NCBI GenBank assembly: GCA_963422745.1
Contig: OY730477.1
Location: 124,001 to 188,000 of the forward strand
Source: G963422745 sp963422745
Lineage (GTDB): Bacteria > Actinomycetota > Acidimicrobiia > Acidimicrobiales > Aldehydirespiratoraceae
Reading direction: 5' to 3'
Length of the DNA stretch: 64,000 bases
A program made the translations under genes and the position numbers. The notes beneath the pieces were generated by a model that was given only the letters and a program-made list of their open reading frames with translations, was not told where the DNA came from and ran no database searches. Positions 52,980 through 61,035 of the stretch are shown in pieces (the stretch's first letter is position 1; the number at the start of each line of letters is the position of its first letter).

Positions 52980-53774
52980 TCACTGCTGGTTCCGGTCGTG
53001 AACGAGTCGCAAACCATGAAGGGTGAGGAACGGCTCTGTGTGGTCGATCGTCTCGCACACCGGCGACATCAGATGGGCCAGCCCACCGGTGGCCACGACC
53101 GTTATGTCACCCAGAACATCGACGAATCGGTTGACCATTCCGTCGATCATGCCTGCGAAGCCGTAGACGGTGCCGGACTGAATCGATTCGATGGTCGACT
53201 TGCCGATTACATTTCCCGGTTCTATCAGCTCGACTGCCCGAAGCGCCGCTGCCCTACCAAGCAGCGCATCAAGACTGACCTCAACACCCGGGGCTATGGC
53301 ACCGCCGAGAAATTCCCCACTGGTTGATATGACGTCAAAGTTGTTGCCTGTGCCGAAGTCGACCACCACCGTGGGTCCGCCGTAGAGATCGTATGCGCCT
53401 ACAGCGTTGGCGATCCGGTCGGCACCGACCTCCTTGGGGTTCTCATACAGGATCGCCATACCGGTCCTGACACCCGGCTCGATAAAGACCGGCTGGAACG
53501 GCAGATAGCGATCCAGCATCTCGCGGATGGTGGCGAGTGTGCGAGGCACGCCCGAGCAGATCGCACACCCCGAGAGATCCTCCTCGAAGTCAACACCTGT
53601 GGTTTCGAGCAGCGACCGGATCAATACCGAGTACTCATCACCGGTTCGCTCAACATCAGTGGACAAGCGCCAATGTTCGACCAGACCTGCAGCCGCACCC
53701 TCACCCGACTCCGAGCCGGAGTCATAAAGGCCCAGAACCGTCTGGGTGTTGCCGACGTCAATGGCCAATAACAC
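52980..53774 (-). CDS. coaX: Type III pantothenate kinase
   Basis: First enzyme of CoA biosynthesis, ATP-dependent, ASKHA fold. The 264 aa contain DVGNTQTVLGLY (about 6-17, phosphate 1), GADRIANAVGAY (about 120-131), VVVDFGTGNNFDVIS (phosphate 2) and a C-terminal TVVATGGLAHLM (adenosine site). It matches the type III family, common in actinomycetes. Start ATG 53774, 12 bp after the DDN-like gene. panC, earlier in pantothenate synthesis, is two genes upstream on the same strand. Confidence 0.95.
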   Translation of the reverse strand: MLLAIDVGNTQTVLGLYDSGSESGEGAAAGLVEHWRLSTDVERTGDEYSVLIRSLLETTGVDFEEDLSGCAICSGVPRTLATIREMLDRYLPFQPVFIEPGVRTGMAILYENPKEVGADRIANAVGAYDLYGGPTVVVDFGTGNNFDVISTSGEFLGGAIAPGVEVSLDALLGRAAALRAVELIEPGNVIGKSTIESIQSGTVYGFAGMIDGMVNRFVDVLGDITVVATGGLAHLMSPVCETIDHTEPFLTLHGLRLVHDRNQQ

Positions 53775-53786
53775 AGGAATCCCAAA

Positions 53787-54239
53787 TCACGCGTTCGGGG
53801 AGGCAACAAAGACCGGGATCAGGCGCCCGGCATCGGTTGCGGTCTTGTGGTAATCGCCGTACGGAGGGTACACCTGCTCACCGCGACCGAACCACAGTGC
53901 CCGTTCGGGTCCTTGCACCTCATGCACCGTGTAATCGGCGGGAGCCGGACCGTCCTGGATCATGACCTGATCGTTGGCCGCCAGGTTGTGGTACCAATCC
54001 GGATGGGTCGGTAGTCCACCCTTGCTTGCGATCAGCGCGTACTCGCCGTCGTGTTCCACCCGAATCAGCGGCACCTTACGGACCGTGCCGCTCCGCCGAC
54101 CGACGGTGGTCATCACGACAATCGCGATGTCAGTATCGAGCAGTGTGTTGGCCCGGGTACCACCGGACGCCTCGTATTCCTCGGCCTGTTGAGCCACCCA
54201 CTCCCAGGTGCTTGGTTCGTATACGCCCTCAATCGGCAT
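53787..54239 (-). CDS. Deazaflavin (F420)-dependent nitroreductase-like protein
   Basis: Split beta-barrel protein of 150 aa in the DDN family, which uses coenzyme F420H2 in actinomycetes. Signatures are TTVGRRSGTVRKVPLIRVEHDG (family block, about 45-66, shown in parts), LIASKGGLPTHPDWYHNL and a C-terminal YHKTATDAGRLIPVFV. Quinone or nitro-compound reduction is typical, but the native substrate is unknown. Start ATG 54239, 46 bp after panC. Presence of this family supports an F420-producing actinomycete. Confidence 0.9.
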   Translation of the reverse strand: MPIEGVYEPSTWEWVAQQAEEYEASGGTRANTLLDTDIAIVVMTTVGRRSGTVRKVPLIRVEHDGEYALIASKGGLPTHPDWYHNLAANDQVMIQDGPAPADYTVHEVQGPERALWFGRGEQVYPPYGDYHKTATDAGRLIPVFVASPNA

Positions 54240-54285
54240 GGCCGCTCCTTGTGGTTCGTTCGGTTGGTTTCGATGATCAAGATGA

Positions 54286-55146
54286 TCAAATCGTTGTCTT
54301 CGACAAGATGCACCCGTCGTTGTCGATCAGTCTCGCTTTGTCGAAGCGTACGGCAAGCAACAGCCGCACCTCGTCGTGCAGCGGCCCGTCAACAACCAAG
54401 GTGTCTGCCTGCACGGCTGCGGAGTAGTCGAGTTGGCCGAGGGGCGCAGTGGCAACAACCTCAGTCATCACGTCCGCAACGACGCAGGCGTTGCGTTCGC
54501 CGCTGCCCAGAGCTGCCAATCCTGCATCCAGCGCTCGTCGCAGTACCGGGGCCTGTGCCCGCTGCGGTGGCGTTAGGTAGCCGTTGCGACTCGATAGCGC
54601 CAACCCGTCGGCTTCGCGGACGGTCGGACAAACCACAACCTTGACCGGCATCGACAGATCGTGGACCATGCGCCGCACTACCACGACCTGTTGCCAGTCC
54701 TTGGCACCGAAATAGGCGCGGCACGGCCCAACGATCGAGAACAGCTTGGCGACTACCGTTGCGACACCCAAAAAGTGCGTGGAGCGCGATCTGCCTTCCA
54801 GCGGCTCAGAGACGGCGTCGACATTGACGGTCGTGAGCACCGGGGTCGGGTACATCTCCTGTGGTGACGGTGCGAACACATAGTCGACTCCAGCCGATTC
54901 GCACAACTGCAGATCACAGTTGAGGTCGCGGGGATAGTCGGCGAGGTCCTCGTCAGCGGAGAACTGCAAGGGGTTAACGAAGATCGTCGTGACGGTGACG
55001 TCATTGTCGGCCGTTGAAGCCTTGATCAGCGAGAGATGCCCACGATGCAGCGATCCCATCGTTGCTACCAGCCCGACGGTCCTGTCGGCGTTACGAACCA
55101 AGTTCAATTGGCTACGCATCTCCGCTATCGATGTGTTCAGCCTCAA
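54286..55146 (-). CDS. panC: Pantothenate synthetase
   Basis: Joins pantoate and beta-alanine with ATP. The 286 aa show the nucleotidyltransferase HxGH motif in LVATMGSLHRGHLSLI (about 26-41), NPLQFSADEDLADYPRD (pantoate site), YFGAKDWQQVVVVRRM and the KMSKS-like loop LALSSRNGYL. The C-terminal domain is complete. ATG 55146 overlaps the stop of the DUF2520 gene (ATGA). No panB or panD in the window. The operon pairing of PanC with folate genes and DUF2520 is common in actinomycetes. Confidence 0.95.
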   Translation of the reverse strand: MRLNTSIAEMRSQLNLVRNADRTVGLVATMGSLHRGHLSLIKASTADNDVTVTTIFVNPLQFSADEDLADYPRDLNCDLQLCESAGVDYVFAPSPQEMYPTPVLTTVNVDAVSEPLEGRSRSTHFLGVATVVAKLFSIVGPCRAYFGAKDWQQVVVVRRMVHDLSMPVKVVVCPTVREADGLALSSRNGYLTPPQRAQAPVLRRALDAGLAALGSGERNACVVADVMTEVVATAPLGQLDYSAAVQADTLVVDGPLHDEVRLLLAVRFDKARLIDNDGCILSKTTI

Positions 55147-55970
55147 CCGATCGCGCTCCCATGTCTTGGCTGGCTCGCGGATGCCACGGACCCACCTTCG
55201 GAACCGACCAGCTGGCCCGCCAACTCGTTGGCGGCTTTGCCGCCCGCCAGGTGTCGTACCTCAGCAACGAGAGCGTCGTACGTCGCCAACTCCTCGGATG
55301 CGAGCGCGCCACGATGCAGCTCAATGGTCACATCGTCGCCCCGCGCTGCGGGACCGGTCAACGCAGCCGCAGGACCGAGTCGGGCCACGTTGTCAACCGT
55401 TGCCCGAGCCAGTGCCATCAAGGCCGCAAAAGGCACGTTGGCCGCCTGCCCAACCCGTTCTGCCTGCCCGAGCACGGCCACCAAATGATTCGAGGTGATC
55501 GCAGCCGCCGCGTGATACAAAGACCGGTCTTCATCGGCGACGGTGAACTCATGCCCGCCCAGTGCACGCACGACTTCACTGATCAAGGGGTCACCGGCGG
55601 TGGCAAACCACGCGCCAGAACGCAACAGAGCCGAACCCCTTTCGGGGTCGGGCAACGCCATGAGGGGATGCATCGACGCCCGCCGGTGATGGGGCGCCAA
55701 ATCGTCGAGCCCACGAGCCCCTGACAGATGGGCCACGACCGCTGTGTCCGACGTCTCGATTGCGGCTGCTACTTCGGCGATCGACGAGTCGGGAGTGGCT
55801 ATCACCACCAGATCCACACCCTGAGACAACTCTTTGAGAGCGTCGCCGTGACCGACAACACCAACGACGTTCCAACATGACCCCTCCAGTGCCCGGGCAA
55901 GCGCTCCACCGGCACGTCCTCTACCGACGATTCGCAGGAACTTGCTGACACCAACTCCTTGGGGCTTCAC
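55143..55970 (-). CDS. DUF2520 Rossmann-fold protein (possible 2-dehydropantoate reductase-like)
   Basis: A 275-aa dinucleotide-binding protein. From GTG 55970 (VKPQGVGVSKFLRIVGRGRA) the Rossmann motif is IVGRGRAGGALARALEG (about 14-30), then DLVVIATPDSSIAEVA and HLSGARGLDDLAPH, ending with a helical 6-phosphogluconate-dehydrogenase-like domain with SLYHAAAAITSNHLVAVL. This family is often placed beside panC and may supply reductase activity in pantothenate or folate metabolism; no direct proof. GTG 55970 overlaps the folK stop (GTGA); the ORF start at 56042 is rejected because it lies inside folK. Confidence 0.87.
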   Translation of the reverse strand: MKPQGVGVSKFLRIVGRGRAGGALARALEGSCWNVVGVVGHGDALKELSQGVDLVVIATPDSSIAEVAAAIETSDTAVVAHLSGARGLDDLAPHHRRASMHPLMALPDPERGSALLRSGAWFATAGDPLISEVVRALGGHEFTVADEDRSLYHAAAAITSNHLVAVLGQAERVGQAANVPFAALMALARATVDNVARLGPAAALTGPAARGDDVTIELHRGALASEELATYDALVAEVRHLAGGKAANELAGQLVGSEGGSVASASQPRHGSAIG

Positions 55971-56473
55971 GGCGAATGCTCCGTCGACAGATCCAACGAA
56001 CCTCTCGATAGATCCAACAAGCCCAGGTTGCACACTCCGCAAGCCCGAGCCGCCTCGGCCGGGTCGTATCCGGCGGGCAAAATGTCGGGAGCGACCTCGG
56101 CCAGGGGAACCAGCACGAATGCCCGTTCGAACATGCGCGGGTGTGGAACTGTGAGATCGGGCTCGTCCACTATGTACCCGTCGATCCAGAGGATGTCAAC
56201 ATCGAGAGTTCGGGGACCCCAACGGACCCTGCGTACCCGTCCTGCATTCGCCTCGGCGTCATGACAGACCCGCAGCAGCTCTTGAGGCTCCATTTCGGTT
56301 TCCAGCCGGACCACCAGGTTGAGGAACCTTTCCTGTTCGATATGGCCGACCGGGTCGGTCTCATACACCGCCGACACAGCGACCACATCGGGGGTGGCCT
56401 TGATCGCCGTTGTGAGATTGGCCACTCGATCTCCGACGTTGGATCCCATCCCGAGCAGAGCACGGTGCGTCAT
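55967..56473 (-). CDS. folK: 2-amino-4-hydroxy-6-hydroxymethyldihydropteridine diphosphokinase
   Basis: Folate-pathway pyrophosphokinase. The 168 aa contain LGMGSNVGDRVANL (about 7-20), the VYETDPVG block, and the signature RWGPRTLDVDILWID (about 83-97) with the metal-binding Asp pair. The C-terminus after about 140 includes a short repeated peptide (LLDLSRGSLDLS), encoded by an imperfect tandem copy at about 55990-56030. Start ATG 56473 overlaps the folB stop (ATGA). Catalytic residues look intact. Confidence 0.94.
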   Translation of the reverse strand: MTHRALLGMGSNVGDRVANLTTAIKATPDVVAVSAVYETDPVGHIEQERFLNLVVRLETEMEPQELLRVCHDAEANAGRVRRVRWGPRTLDVDILWIDGYIVDEPDLTVPHPRMFERAFVLVPLAEVAPDILPAGYDPAEAARACGVCNLGLLDLSRGSLDLSTEHSP

Positions 56474-56826
56474 CGTGACCGACTTACACGGATCCCCGCC
56501 GATTTTATCTCAAAAGGCACCGGTGGTCGCAGCTTGCGAACCTCCAGCACCACACCGCTGATCCTCGTGTCGCTCAGCACGGCATCAGTAACCCGCTGAG
56601 CCATGCGTTCAAAGAGCTGGAACGCCTCATTATCGGTGACTGCCGCAACCCGCTCCAACACCGCGCCATAGTCGATGGTGTCCTCAAGGTTGTCTGTGGT
56701 GGTGCCCGTCATATCCGCCATCAGTTCAATGTCGAATTCGTATGGCTGACGACGATCCTGCTCCTCAGGGTTGGCGCCGCAAAGGCACAGCAGGCGGATG
56801 CCCCTCAAGATTATTGTGTCGTCCAT
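56470..56826 (-). CDS. folB: Dihydroneopterin aldolase
   Basis: Folate pathway enzyme that cleaves dihydroneopterin. The 118 aa have LRGIRLLCLCGANPEEQDRR (about 8-27), EDTIDYGAVLERV (about 48-60), FERMAQRVTDAVL with the pterin-site Glu, and RKLRPPVPFEIKSAGI with the catalytic Lys. The Cys residues at positions 14 and 16 are unusual but do not replace known active-site residues. Start ATG 56826, 3 bp after the stop of the pseudophosphatase gene. Ends overlapping folK. Confidence 0.93.
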   Translation of the reverse strand: MDDTIILRGIRLLCLCGANPEEQDRRQPYEFDIELMADMTGTTTDNLEDTIDYGAVLERVAAVTDNEAFQLFERMAQRVTDAVLSDTRISGVVLEVRKLRPPVPFEIKSAGIRVSRSR

Positions 56827-56829
56827 TAC

Positions 56830-57387
56830 TCAAACGGAGCGATCTGAGCGGCCAATTCGCTCCGGAGGGGGGCACTTGTCAACGAGAGCAACGATCTCAC
56901 GAGCGGTTTGACTGAGTTCACGCCGGAATAGATGCTCCGCTATTGAAAGTACCTCCGGGCCCTTGTTGACCAGGTTCGTCCAGAGCAAATATGCCGCCAT
57001 CAGTCCCATTATTCGCTCGTCGAACTCTTCACGGTGCACCACAATCCGGTCGCCGCAAGAGATGTGATCGTGCATCACGTTCATGGCCTTGGTGAGACCT
57101 GTTGGGCTGGCGACGGATCCGTCGAATGGGACATGGCTGTACCGGACACCCAACTCCTTGTAGTTGTGGAGGTTTTGAGTCGCTCCGCACAAGGACACCA
57201 CCACGAACCCCTGCTCTCGAATCCAGATGATCTCCTGATGGCGTCGCACCTTGCGATGATCGGACCCGTAGCCTCCGGGGCGTTCGCAGGCGGCTATGCG
57301 ATCCTTGAGGACCCAGGTGAAGTCGCGGGGTTTGATCCCTTGAGCCCACTTGTCCTTGGTCATTGGATCCACCGATTGACCCGTCAC
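56830..57387 (-). CDS. Dual-specificity phosphatase-like protein, catalytic Cys replaced
   Basis: A 185-aa protein between folP and folB. The fold pattern follows cysteine phosphatases: FVVVSLCGATQNLHNYKELG (about 61-80), VRYSHVPFDG (common-acid loop) and the CX5R loop region IVVHREEFDERIMGLMAAYLL. Aligning HCX5R gives His118, then Arg119 where the nucleophile Cys should be, EEFDE, and Arg125. The last Arg is kept and the Cys is lost. It is probably a pseudophosphatase that binds an anionic ligand or partner. The start ATG 57387 overlaps the folP stop (ATGA). I know of no assigned function; a link to folate synthesis is inferred from position. Confidence 0.72.
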   Translation of the reverse strand: MTGQSVDPMTKDKWAQGIKPRDFTWVLKDRIAACERPGGYGSDHRKVRRHQEIIWIREQGFVVVSLCGATQNLHNYKELGVRYSHVPFDGSVASPTGLTKAMNVMHDHISCGDRIVVHREEFDERIMGLMAAYLLWTNLVNKGPEVLSIAEHLFRRELSQTAREIVALVDKCPPPERIGRSDRSV

Positions 57388-58262
57388 GATGTCACCACAC
57401 TAAGGGCGTGCACAGTGGCACGCACGTCATGTACACGCACCATGTCCACACCATGGTGCGCAGCCCAGGTAGCTAGAGCCAATGAACCCTCAATGCGGTC
57501 GTCGGTCCCAACCGTGGAGCCTGAGGGCTTGACGGTATCAACCTGGGATCGGCTAAGGCCTTCAGGGTCGGCGGTACCGTCCGCCATTGCATGCAGGCAG
57601 CCGATCGAGGTCTTGCGACTCACCCCGAACACAACGGGCGCTATGTTGACGAATCGGGCGATGTTGGCCGCCAAGGTGAGATTGTGCGCAAGCGACTTGC
57701 CGAAACCGAAGCCGGGATCTGCCCAAACCCGTCCGACGCCGAGGCGCTGCGCCCGGAGAACCGCCATCTCCAAAAAGGCGGCAACCTCAGCTACGACATC
57801 ACCGTAGCTGGGGTTGTCCTGCATGGTCCTGCTCGGGCCGCCCGCGTGCATCGCTATCCAACCGGTGCCGGTGTCGGCGGCCACACCGGCAAGTGAGGCG
57901 CTGACATCGTTGATAATCGTGGCTCCCGCCCTTATCGCAACTCGGGCCACAGTAGCCTTGGAAGTGTCGACGGAGATCTCAGTTTCGGGCCATCGGTCAT
58001 GGATCCGTTCAATAACAGGGATCACACGTCGGAGTTCGGTTGCTTCGTCCACCGGCTCAGCCCCCGGGCGGGTACTTTCACCGCCGACGTCAATCACAGC
58101 CGCGCCTTGGTCAATCATCGTTTGAGTGTGGGCTATGGCGTCATCAATCCCAAGCCAAAGTCCGCCATCAGAAAACGAGTCCGGCGTGACGTTCAGCACT
58201 CCCATTACACGCACAGGCGTACCGCTTGCGGCCACATGGACAATTCTACCGGTGGTCAGCAA
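57384..58262 (-). CDS. folP: Dihydropteroate synthase
   Basis: Sulfonamide-target enzyme that joins pterin diphosphate with p-aminobenzoate; TIM barrel. The 292 aa have MGVLNVTPDSFSDGG (about 20-34), IDVGGESTRPGAEPV (about 58-72), ISVDTSKATVA (about 99-109), WADPGFGFGKSLAHN and a C-terminal VRVHDVRATVHAL with the conserved His-Asp. All substrate loops are present. Start ATG 58262. Upstream, toward tilS, is a 374-bp gap without a gene. In many actinomycetes hpt, ftsH and folE lie between tilS and folP; here they are absent. Confidence 0.96.
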   Translation of the reverse strand: MLTTGRIVHVAASGTPVRVMGVLNVTPDSFSDGGLWLGIDDAIAHTQTMIDQGAAVIDVGGESTRPGAEPVDEATELRRVIPVIERIHDRWPETEISVDTSKATVARVAIRAGATIINDVSASLAGVAADTGTGWIAMHAGGPSRTMQDNPSYGDVVAEVAAFLEMAVLRAQRLGVGRVWADPGFGFGKSLAHNLTLAANIARFVNIAPVVFGVSRKTSIGCLHAMADGTADPEGLSRSQVDTVKPSGSTVGTDDRIEGSLALATWAAHHGVDMVRVHDVRATVHALSVVTS

Positions 58263-58310
58263 ACACTCGGCCCACCAGCGCCTGATTTCATCGCTCCGAT
58301 CACATCAACT

Positions 58311-58416
58311 CACCGAGCATCGCGCACGGATAAGGAGCCAACCAACCGGAACTCCGGGTATCCCTTCAGCGTAGCCCACCGAGCATCGCGCACGAATAAG
58401 GAGCCAGCCAACAGGG
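58311..58416. repeat. 66-bp tandem duplication in the tilS-folP gap
   Basis: CACCGAGCATCGCGCACGGA, followed by TAAGGAGCCAACCAAC-type sequence, begins at 58311 and recurs with small changes at 58377 (offset 66 bp, about 39 bp of similarity). It occupies part of the 374-bp gap 58263-58636. Beyond this pair, no gene or clear signal is seen in the gap. Confidence 0.85.
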
Positions 58417-58636
58417 CGCGGACTAACCATACGGCGGCGCCAAGAGTCGCTGGTCATGCGCCCCCAATCTCGACCGGGACCACAACTTCGTCGGCGCTGA
58501 CAAGCGCGCGCAAGTCACCGTGATGACGAACCGGCCACCGGTTAGCAGCACAGCGCCCAGGGTTGTGGAGTTCACCAGATATTACGTTCGCAATCCTTCT
58601 CTTTTTCGCTGCGCAGACGCGGTCAGGTTGTCGAGT

Positions 58637-59515
58637 TCAACCATTCACTCTTTGGGTCTCAACCCGCAAACGGCCTGCGGTGCGCATGACGCGGTGGCCA
58701 CCTTGGATCTGGGCCGCAACGCGGCGACCTCCGGCAACTTCCAATACGCGCTCAATCGACGCTGCATCGACGTTTGAGTCCGAATTGAGTTCGGCTCTCA
58801 GCCACATGCGCATGGCCTCCGAAGCCACCGCTACAGGCACAGCGGCCACAACCGCAGCATCGGTGGGGTCAATTGCCCTGGCGGCATCAACGACGACGTC
58901 TAGCGCATCGCCAATCAGGCGAGCATGACGGTTCAACACCACAACGGGATCACGGTCGAAGATCTCCTCAATCATTGGCATAAGTCGCCGCCGAATTGCG
59001 ACCCGAGTGAAGCCGGTATCGGCATTGAAAGGGTCAGCGACGGTCTGCACACCGCTGGCAGTACAGAGTTCACGCGTTTCGGATCGGCGCAAGTTGATCA
59101 AGGGCCGATATACCCGGTTCATTCGTGCTGCGCTTCCTGCAGGGCCAGCACCACGCAAGATGTTGAACAATACGGTCTCAGCACGATCGTCTGCGGTGTG
59201 GCCCACGCAGATATTCGTCGGTAAGGCCGCGTAGCGCGCCTCACGGGCACGGGCCTCAAGGCCAGGGCCATGTTCAAGGTTCAGCGTTCGGAGCTCGAAG
59301 GGCACGTCAAAACCCTCGGCAAGGGAACGAACTACCGCGGACTCCCGACCGGACTCGGGTCTTAACCCATGATCAACATGGTAAACCACAAAGTCTCGAC
59401 CTGCAGCAAACGCGAGCAGAGCCATTGCGGTGCTGTCGGGCCCACCACTAATGCCCAACGCCAGTGGGTCTGAATCTGGGAACCGGCAGCGTTCAAGGAG
59501 GTCCCCGGCGCGCAC
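58637..59515 (-). CDS. tilS: tRNA(Ile)-lysidine synthetase, short form
   Basis: Modifies C34 of tRNA-Ile(CAU) to lysidine. From GTG 59515 (VRAGDLLERCRFPDSDPLAL) the protein has 292 aa and contains the PP-loop LGISGGPDSTAMALLAF (about 20-36), YHVDHGLRPESGRES and VGHTADDRAETVLFNILRGAG. The N-type catalytic domain is complete; the C-terminal TilS domain of larger forms is reduced, as in many actinomycetes. The ORF start at 59635 lies inside the metalloprotease gene and is rejected. GTG 59515 is 4 bases beyond that gene's TGA. Confidence 0.93.
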   Translation of the reverse strand: MRAGDLLERCRFPDSDPLALGISGGPDSTAMALLAFAAGRDFVVYHVDHGLRPESGRESAVVRSLAEGFDVPFELRTLNLEHGPGLEARAREARYAALPTNICVGHTADDRAETVLFNILRGAGPAGSAARMNRVYRPLINLRRSETRELCTASGVQTVADPFNADTGFTRVAIRRRLMPMIEEIFDRDPVVVLNRHARLIGDALDVVVDAARAIDPTDAAVVAAVPVAVASEAMRMWLRAELNSDSNVDAASIERVLEVAGGRRVAAQIQGGHRVMRTAGRLRVETQRVNG

Positions 59516-59519
59516 GAAC

Positions 59520-60590
59520 TCAGGCTGCTCGAACGGCGACTCGATCGATCCACAGTTGCGGGTTGCGGATCTCCGCGATCGACGGCACATTGCAGGGTTC
59601 AGCCCAGGCCAGATCAAGCACCTCGGGCCCGCCATGGGACTCGACTGCCTCTATGAACTGCTCCCCTTCAATGTACTGCCGTAGCTTCGCTTCAATTCCG
59701 ACGATGCGTTGGAACACTTTGACCATACCGGTCACGCTCTGGCGCCGATACGCCATAACCCGAGCAAACCGATCCGCCGACGGGATCAGGCCCTTGCCCG
59801 CACGAGCCATCGTGACGTCGCCATGACCCTCAAGGAAGCTCATCAAGCCAGCCACCTTGTCGATAACAACCAGTTGCTCCTCGGACGCAAACAACGCCAC
59901 CAAACCTCCTCGGTCCAGTAGGTTCTCTCCCTTTTTGCGGGCCTCAAGCAGCCGTTGTGCGGCGGTGAGAAACTGACGAGGATCGGTATCGACAGCATTC
60001 AGGGTTGATTGAACCAGGCCCAGGAAGTGGCTGCGCATCCAAGGCACGCCCGTGAATTGTGCCCTATGTGTGACCTCATGCAACGCCAACCACAGGCGGA
60101 ACTCCTGTGAAGGGAAGGCGAAACGTCTCTCCAAGGCCAAAACGTTGGGTGCTACGTAGTAGACGATGTCTTGTTCGTCGGGGTTCTCATCCTCAAGGAC
60201 AAGTAGGTCGTACTGGCCGAGTACCCGCTTGGACATCCAGCCGAGCAAGGCGCCCAGTTCCGCACCCGCTACTGCCGGTCCGATCCGGGCGGACACCGAG
60301 TCGCCTCGTTCAAGGAGTTTGTCGGTGATCGGACGCAGCAACCGACGAAACGATGCCAAATTGGCGTCAATCCATCCTTCACGGCTGGTGACCCGCCCCC
60401 TGGCCCGACCGGACTGGGAGCGTAGCCCGGTGGACTCTGCAACCAACTCCTCGGCTTGGGCTGTGTAACGATCGAAATCATCTTCGAGCCCGGACCGATA
60501 GAGCGAACCACGGTATGGCTCCAAGCCTGCGAATTTCGTTGCGAACCTGCGAGCGATTTCCCAGTCGACCGCTTCGGTCGTCTCAGTCAC
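59520..60590 (-). CDS. Zinc-dependent metalloprotease, DUF2342 family
   Basis: Actinomycete protein family with a gluzincin-like HEVTH motif. From GTG 60590 (VTETTEAVDWEIARRFATKF) it is 356 aa. HEVTHRAQF lies near residue 180 (in WLALHEVTHRAQFTGVPWM), giving two His metal ligands and a catalytic Glu. The C-terminal half is helical with YRRQSVTGMVKVFQRIVGIEAKL. Some members are annotated as F420-biosynthesis-associated, but no substrate is established. The GTG shares 8 bases (GTGACTGA) with the stop of a 44-aa membrane ORF. It precedes tilS by 4 bases. Confidence 0.88.
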   Translation of the reverse strand: MTETTEAVDWEIARRFATKFAGLEPYRGSLYRSGLEDDFDRYTAQAEELVAESTGLRSQSGRARGRVTSREGWIDANLASFRRLLRPITDKLLERGDSVSARIGPAVAGAELGALLGWMSKRVLGQYDLLVLEDENPDEQDIVYYVAPNVLALERRFAFPSQEFRLWLALHEVTHRAQFTGVPWMRSHFLGLVQSTLNAVDTDPRQFLTAAQRLLEARKKGENLLDRGGLVALFASEEQLVVIDKVAGLMSFLEGHGDVTMARAGKGLIPSADRFARVMAYRRQSVTGMVKVFQRIVGIEAKLRQYIEGEQFIEAVESHGGPEVLDLAWAEPCNVPSIAEIRNPQLWIDRVAVRAA

Positions 60591-60717
60591 GCGGATAACG
60601 CTTATAGGTGACCTGGCGAAGGTACCCCACCACCGAGGCGACAATCGCAACAACGGTGCCCCCGACCAGAACCGGGGCGATCCACCAGTGCCACACCACA
60701 GCGGCAAACGTACTCAT
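60583..60717 (-). CDS. Small 44-aa predicted membrane protein
   Basis: ORF MSTFAAVVWHWWIAPVLVGG followed by TVVAIVASVVGYLRQV and TYKRYPRD, from ATG 60717. One transmembrane helix (about 12-32) with a Trp-rich leader and a basic C-terminus. Its TGA lies within an 8-bp overlap with the metalloprotease GTG (GTGACTGA), which argues that it is translated and couples to it. Too short for standard ORF calling. No family recognised. Confidence 0.6.
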   Translation of the reverse strand: MSTFAAVVWHWWIAPVLVGGTVVAIVASVVGYLRQVTYKRYPRD

Positions 60718-60768
60718 GATTTCAAATTGTAGGGATCCGTTACGAAAGTCGGACCATTGTGGATGACC

Positions 60769-60802
60769 GATTCTAGAAATGTCGTGATTCTACAAATGTT
60801 GT
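60769..60802. repeat. 17-bp tandem pair upstream of the membrane ORF
   Basis: GATTCTAGAAATGTCGT at 60769-60785 is followed directly by GATTCTACAAATGTTGT at 60786-60802. It lies in the 213-bp, relatively A/T-rich gap between the 44-aa ORF and tRNA-Thr(CGT), likely a promoter region. Same period as the array at 3330. Confidence 0.8.
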
Positions 60803-60930
60803 GATGTTGAAGGGTCCGAATCTCGGTGGCTCATCGCATTCTTTGAGGCTTATGTCCCGGCGTGATGTCCTGGCATTTCAAGGCACCAAGACTCGTAAGG
60901 CGAAGTGTTCGGCGCCCAGCAACCCAACCG

Positions 60931-61003
60931 AGCCCGAGAGGAGAATTGAACTCCTGACCTACGCTTTACGAGAGCGTCGCTCTGCCGACTGAGCTACTCG
61001 GGC
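60931..61003 (-). tRNA. tRNA-Thr (anticodon CGT)
   Basis: A 73-base cloverleaf on the minus strand: acceptor GCCCGAG/CTCGGGC, D-arm GCTC...GAGC, anticodon stem ACGCT/AGCGT with loop CTCGTAA (anticodon CGT), and T-arm with GGAG-TTCAATT-CTCC. CCA is not encoded. The second threonine tRNA in the window. Confidence 0.97.
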
Positions 61004-61035
61004 GAGTATGAGAAGCTAGCACGGATCTGGACTTT

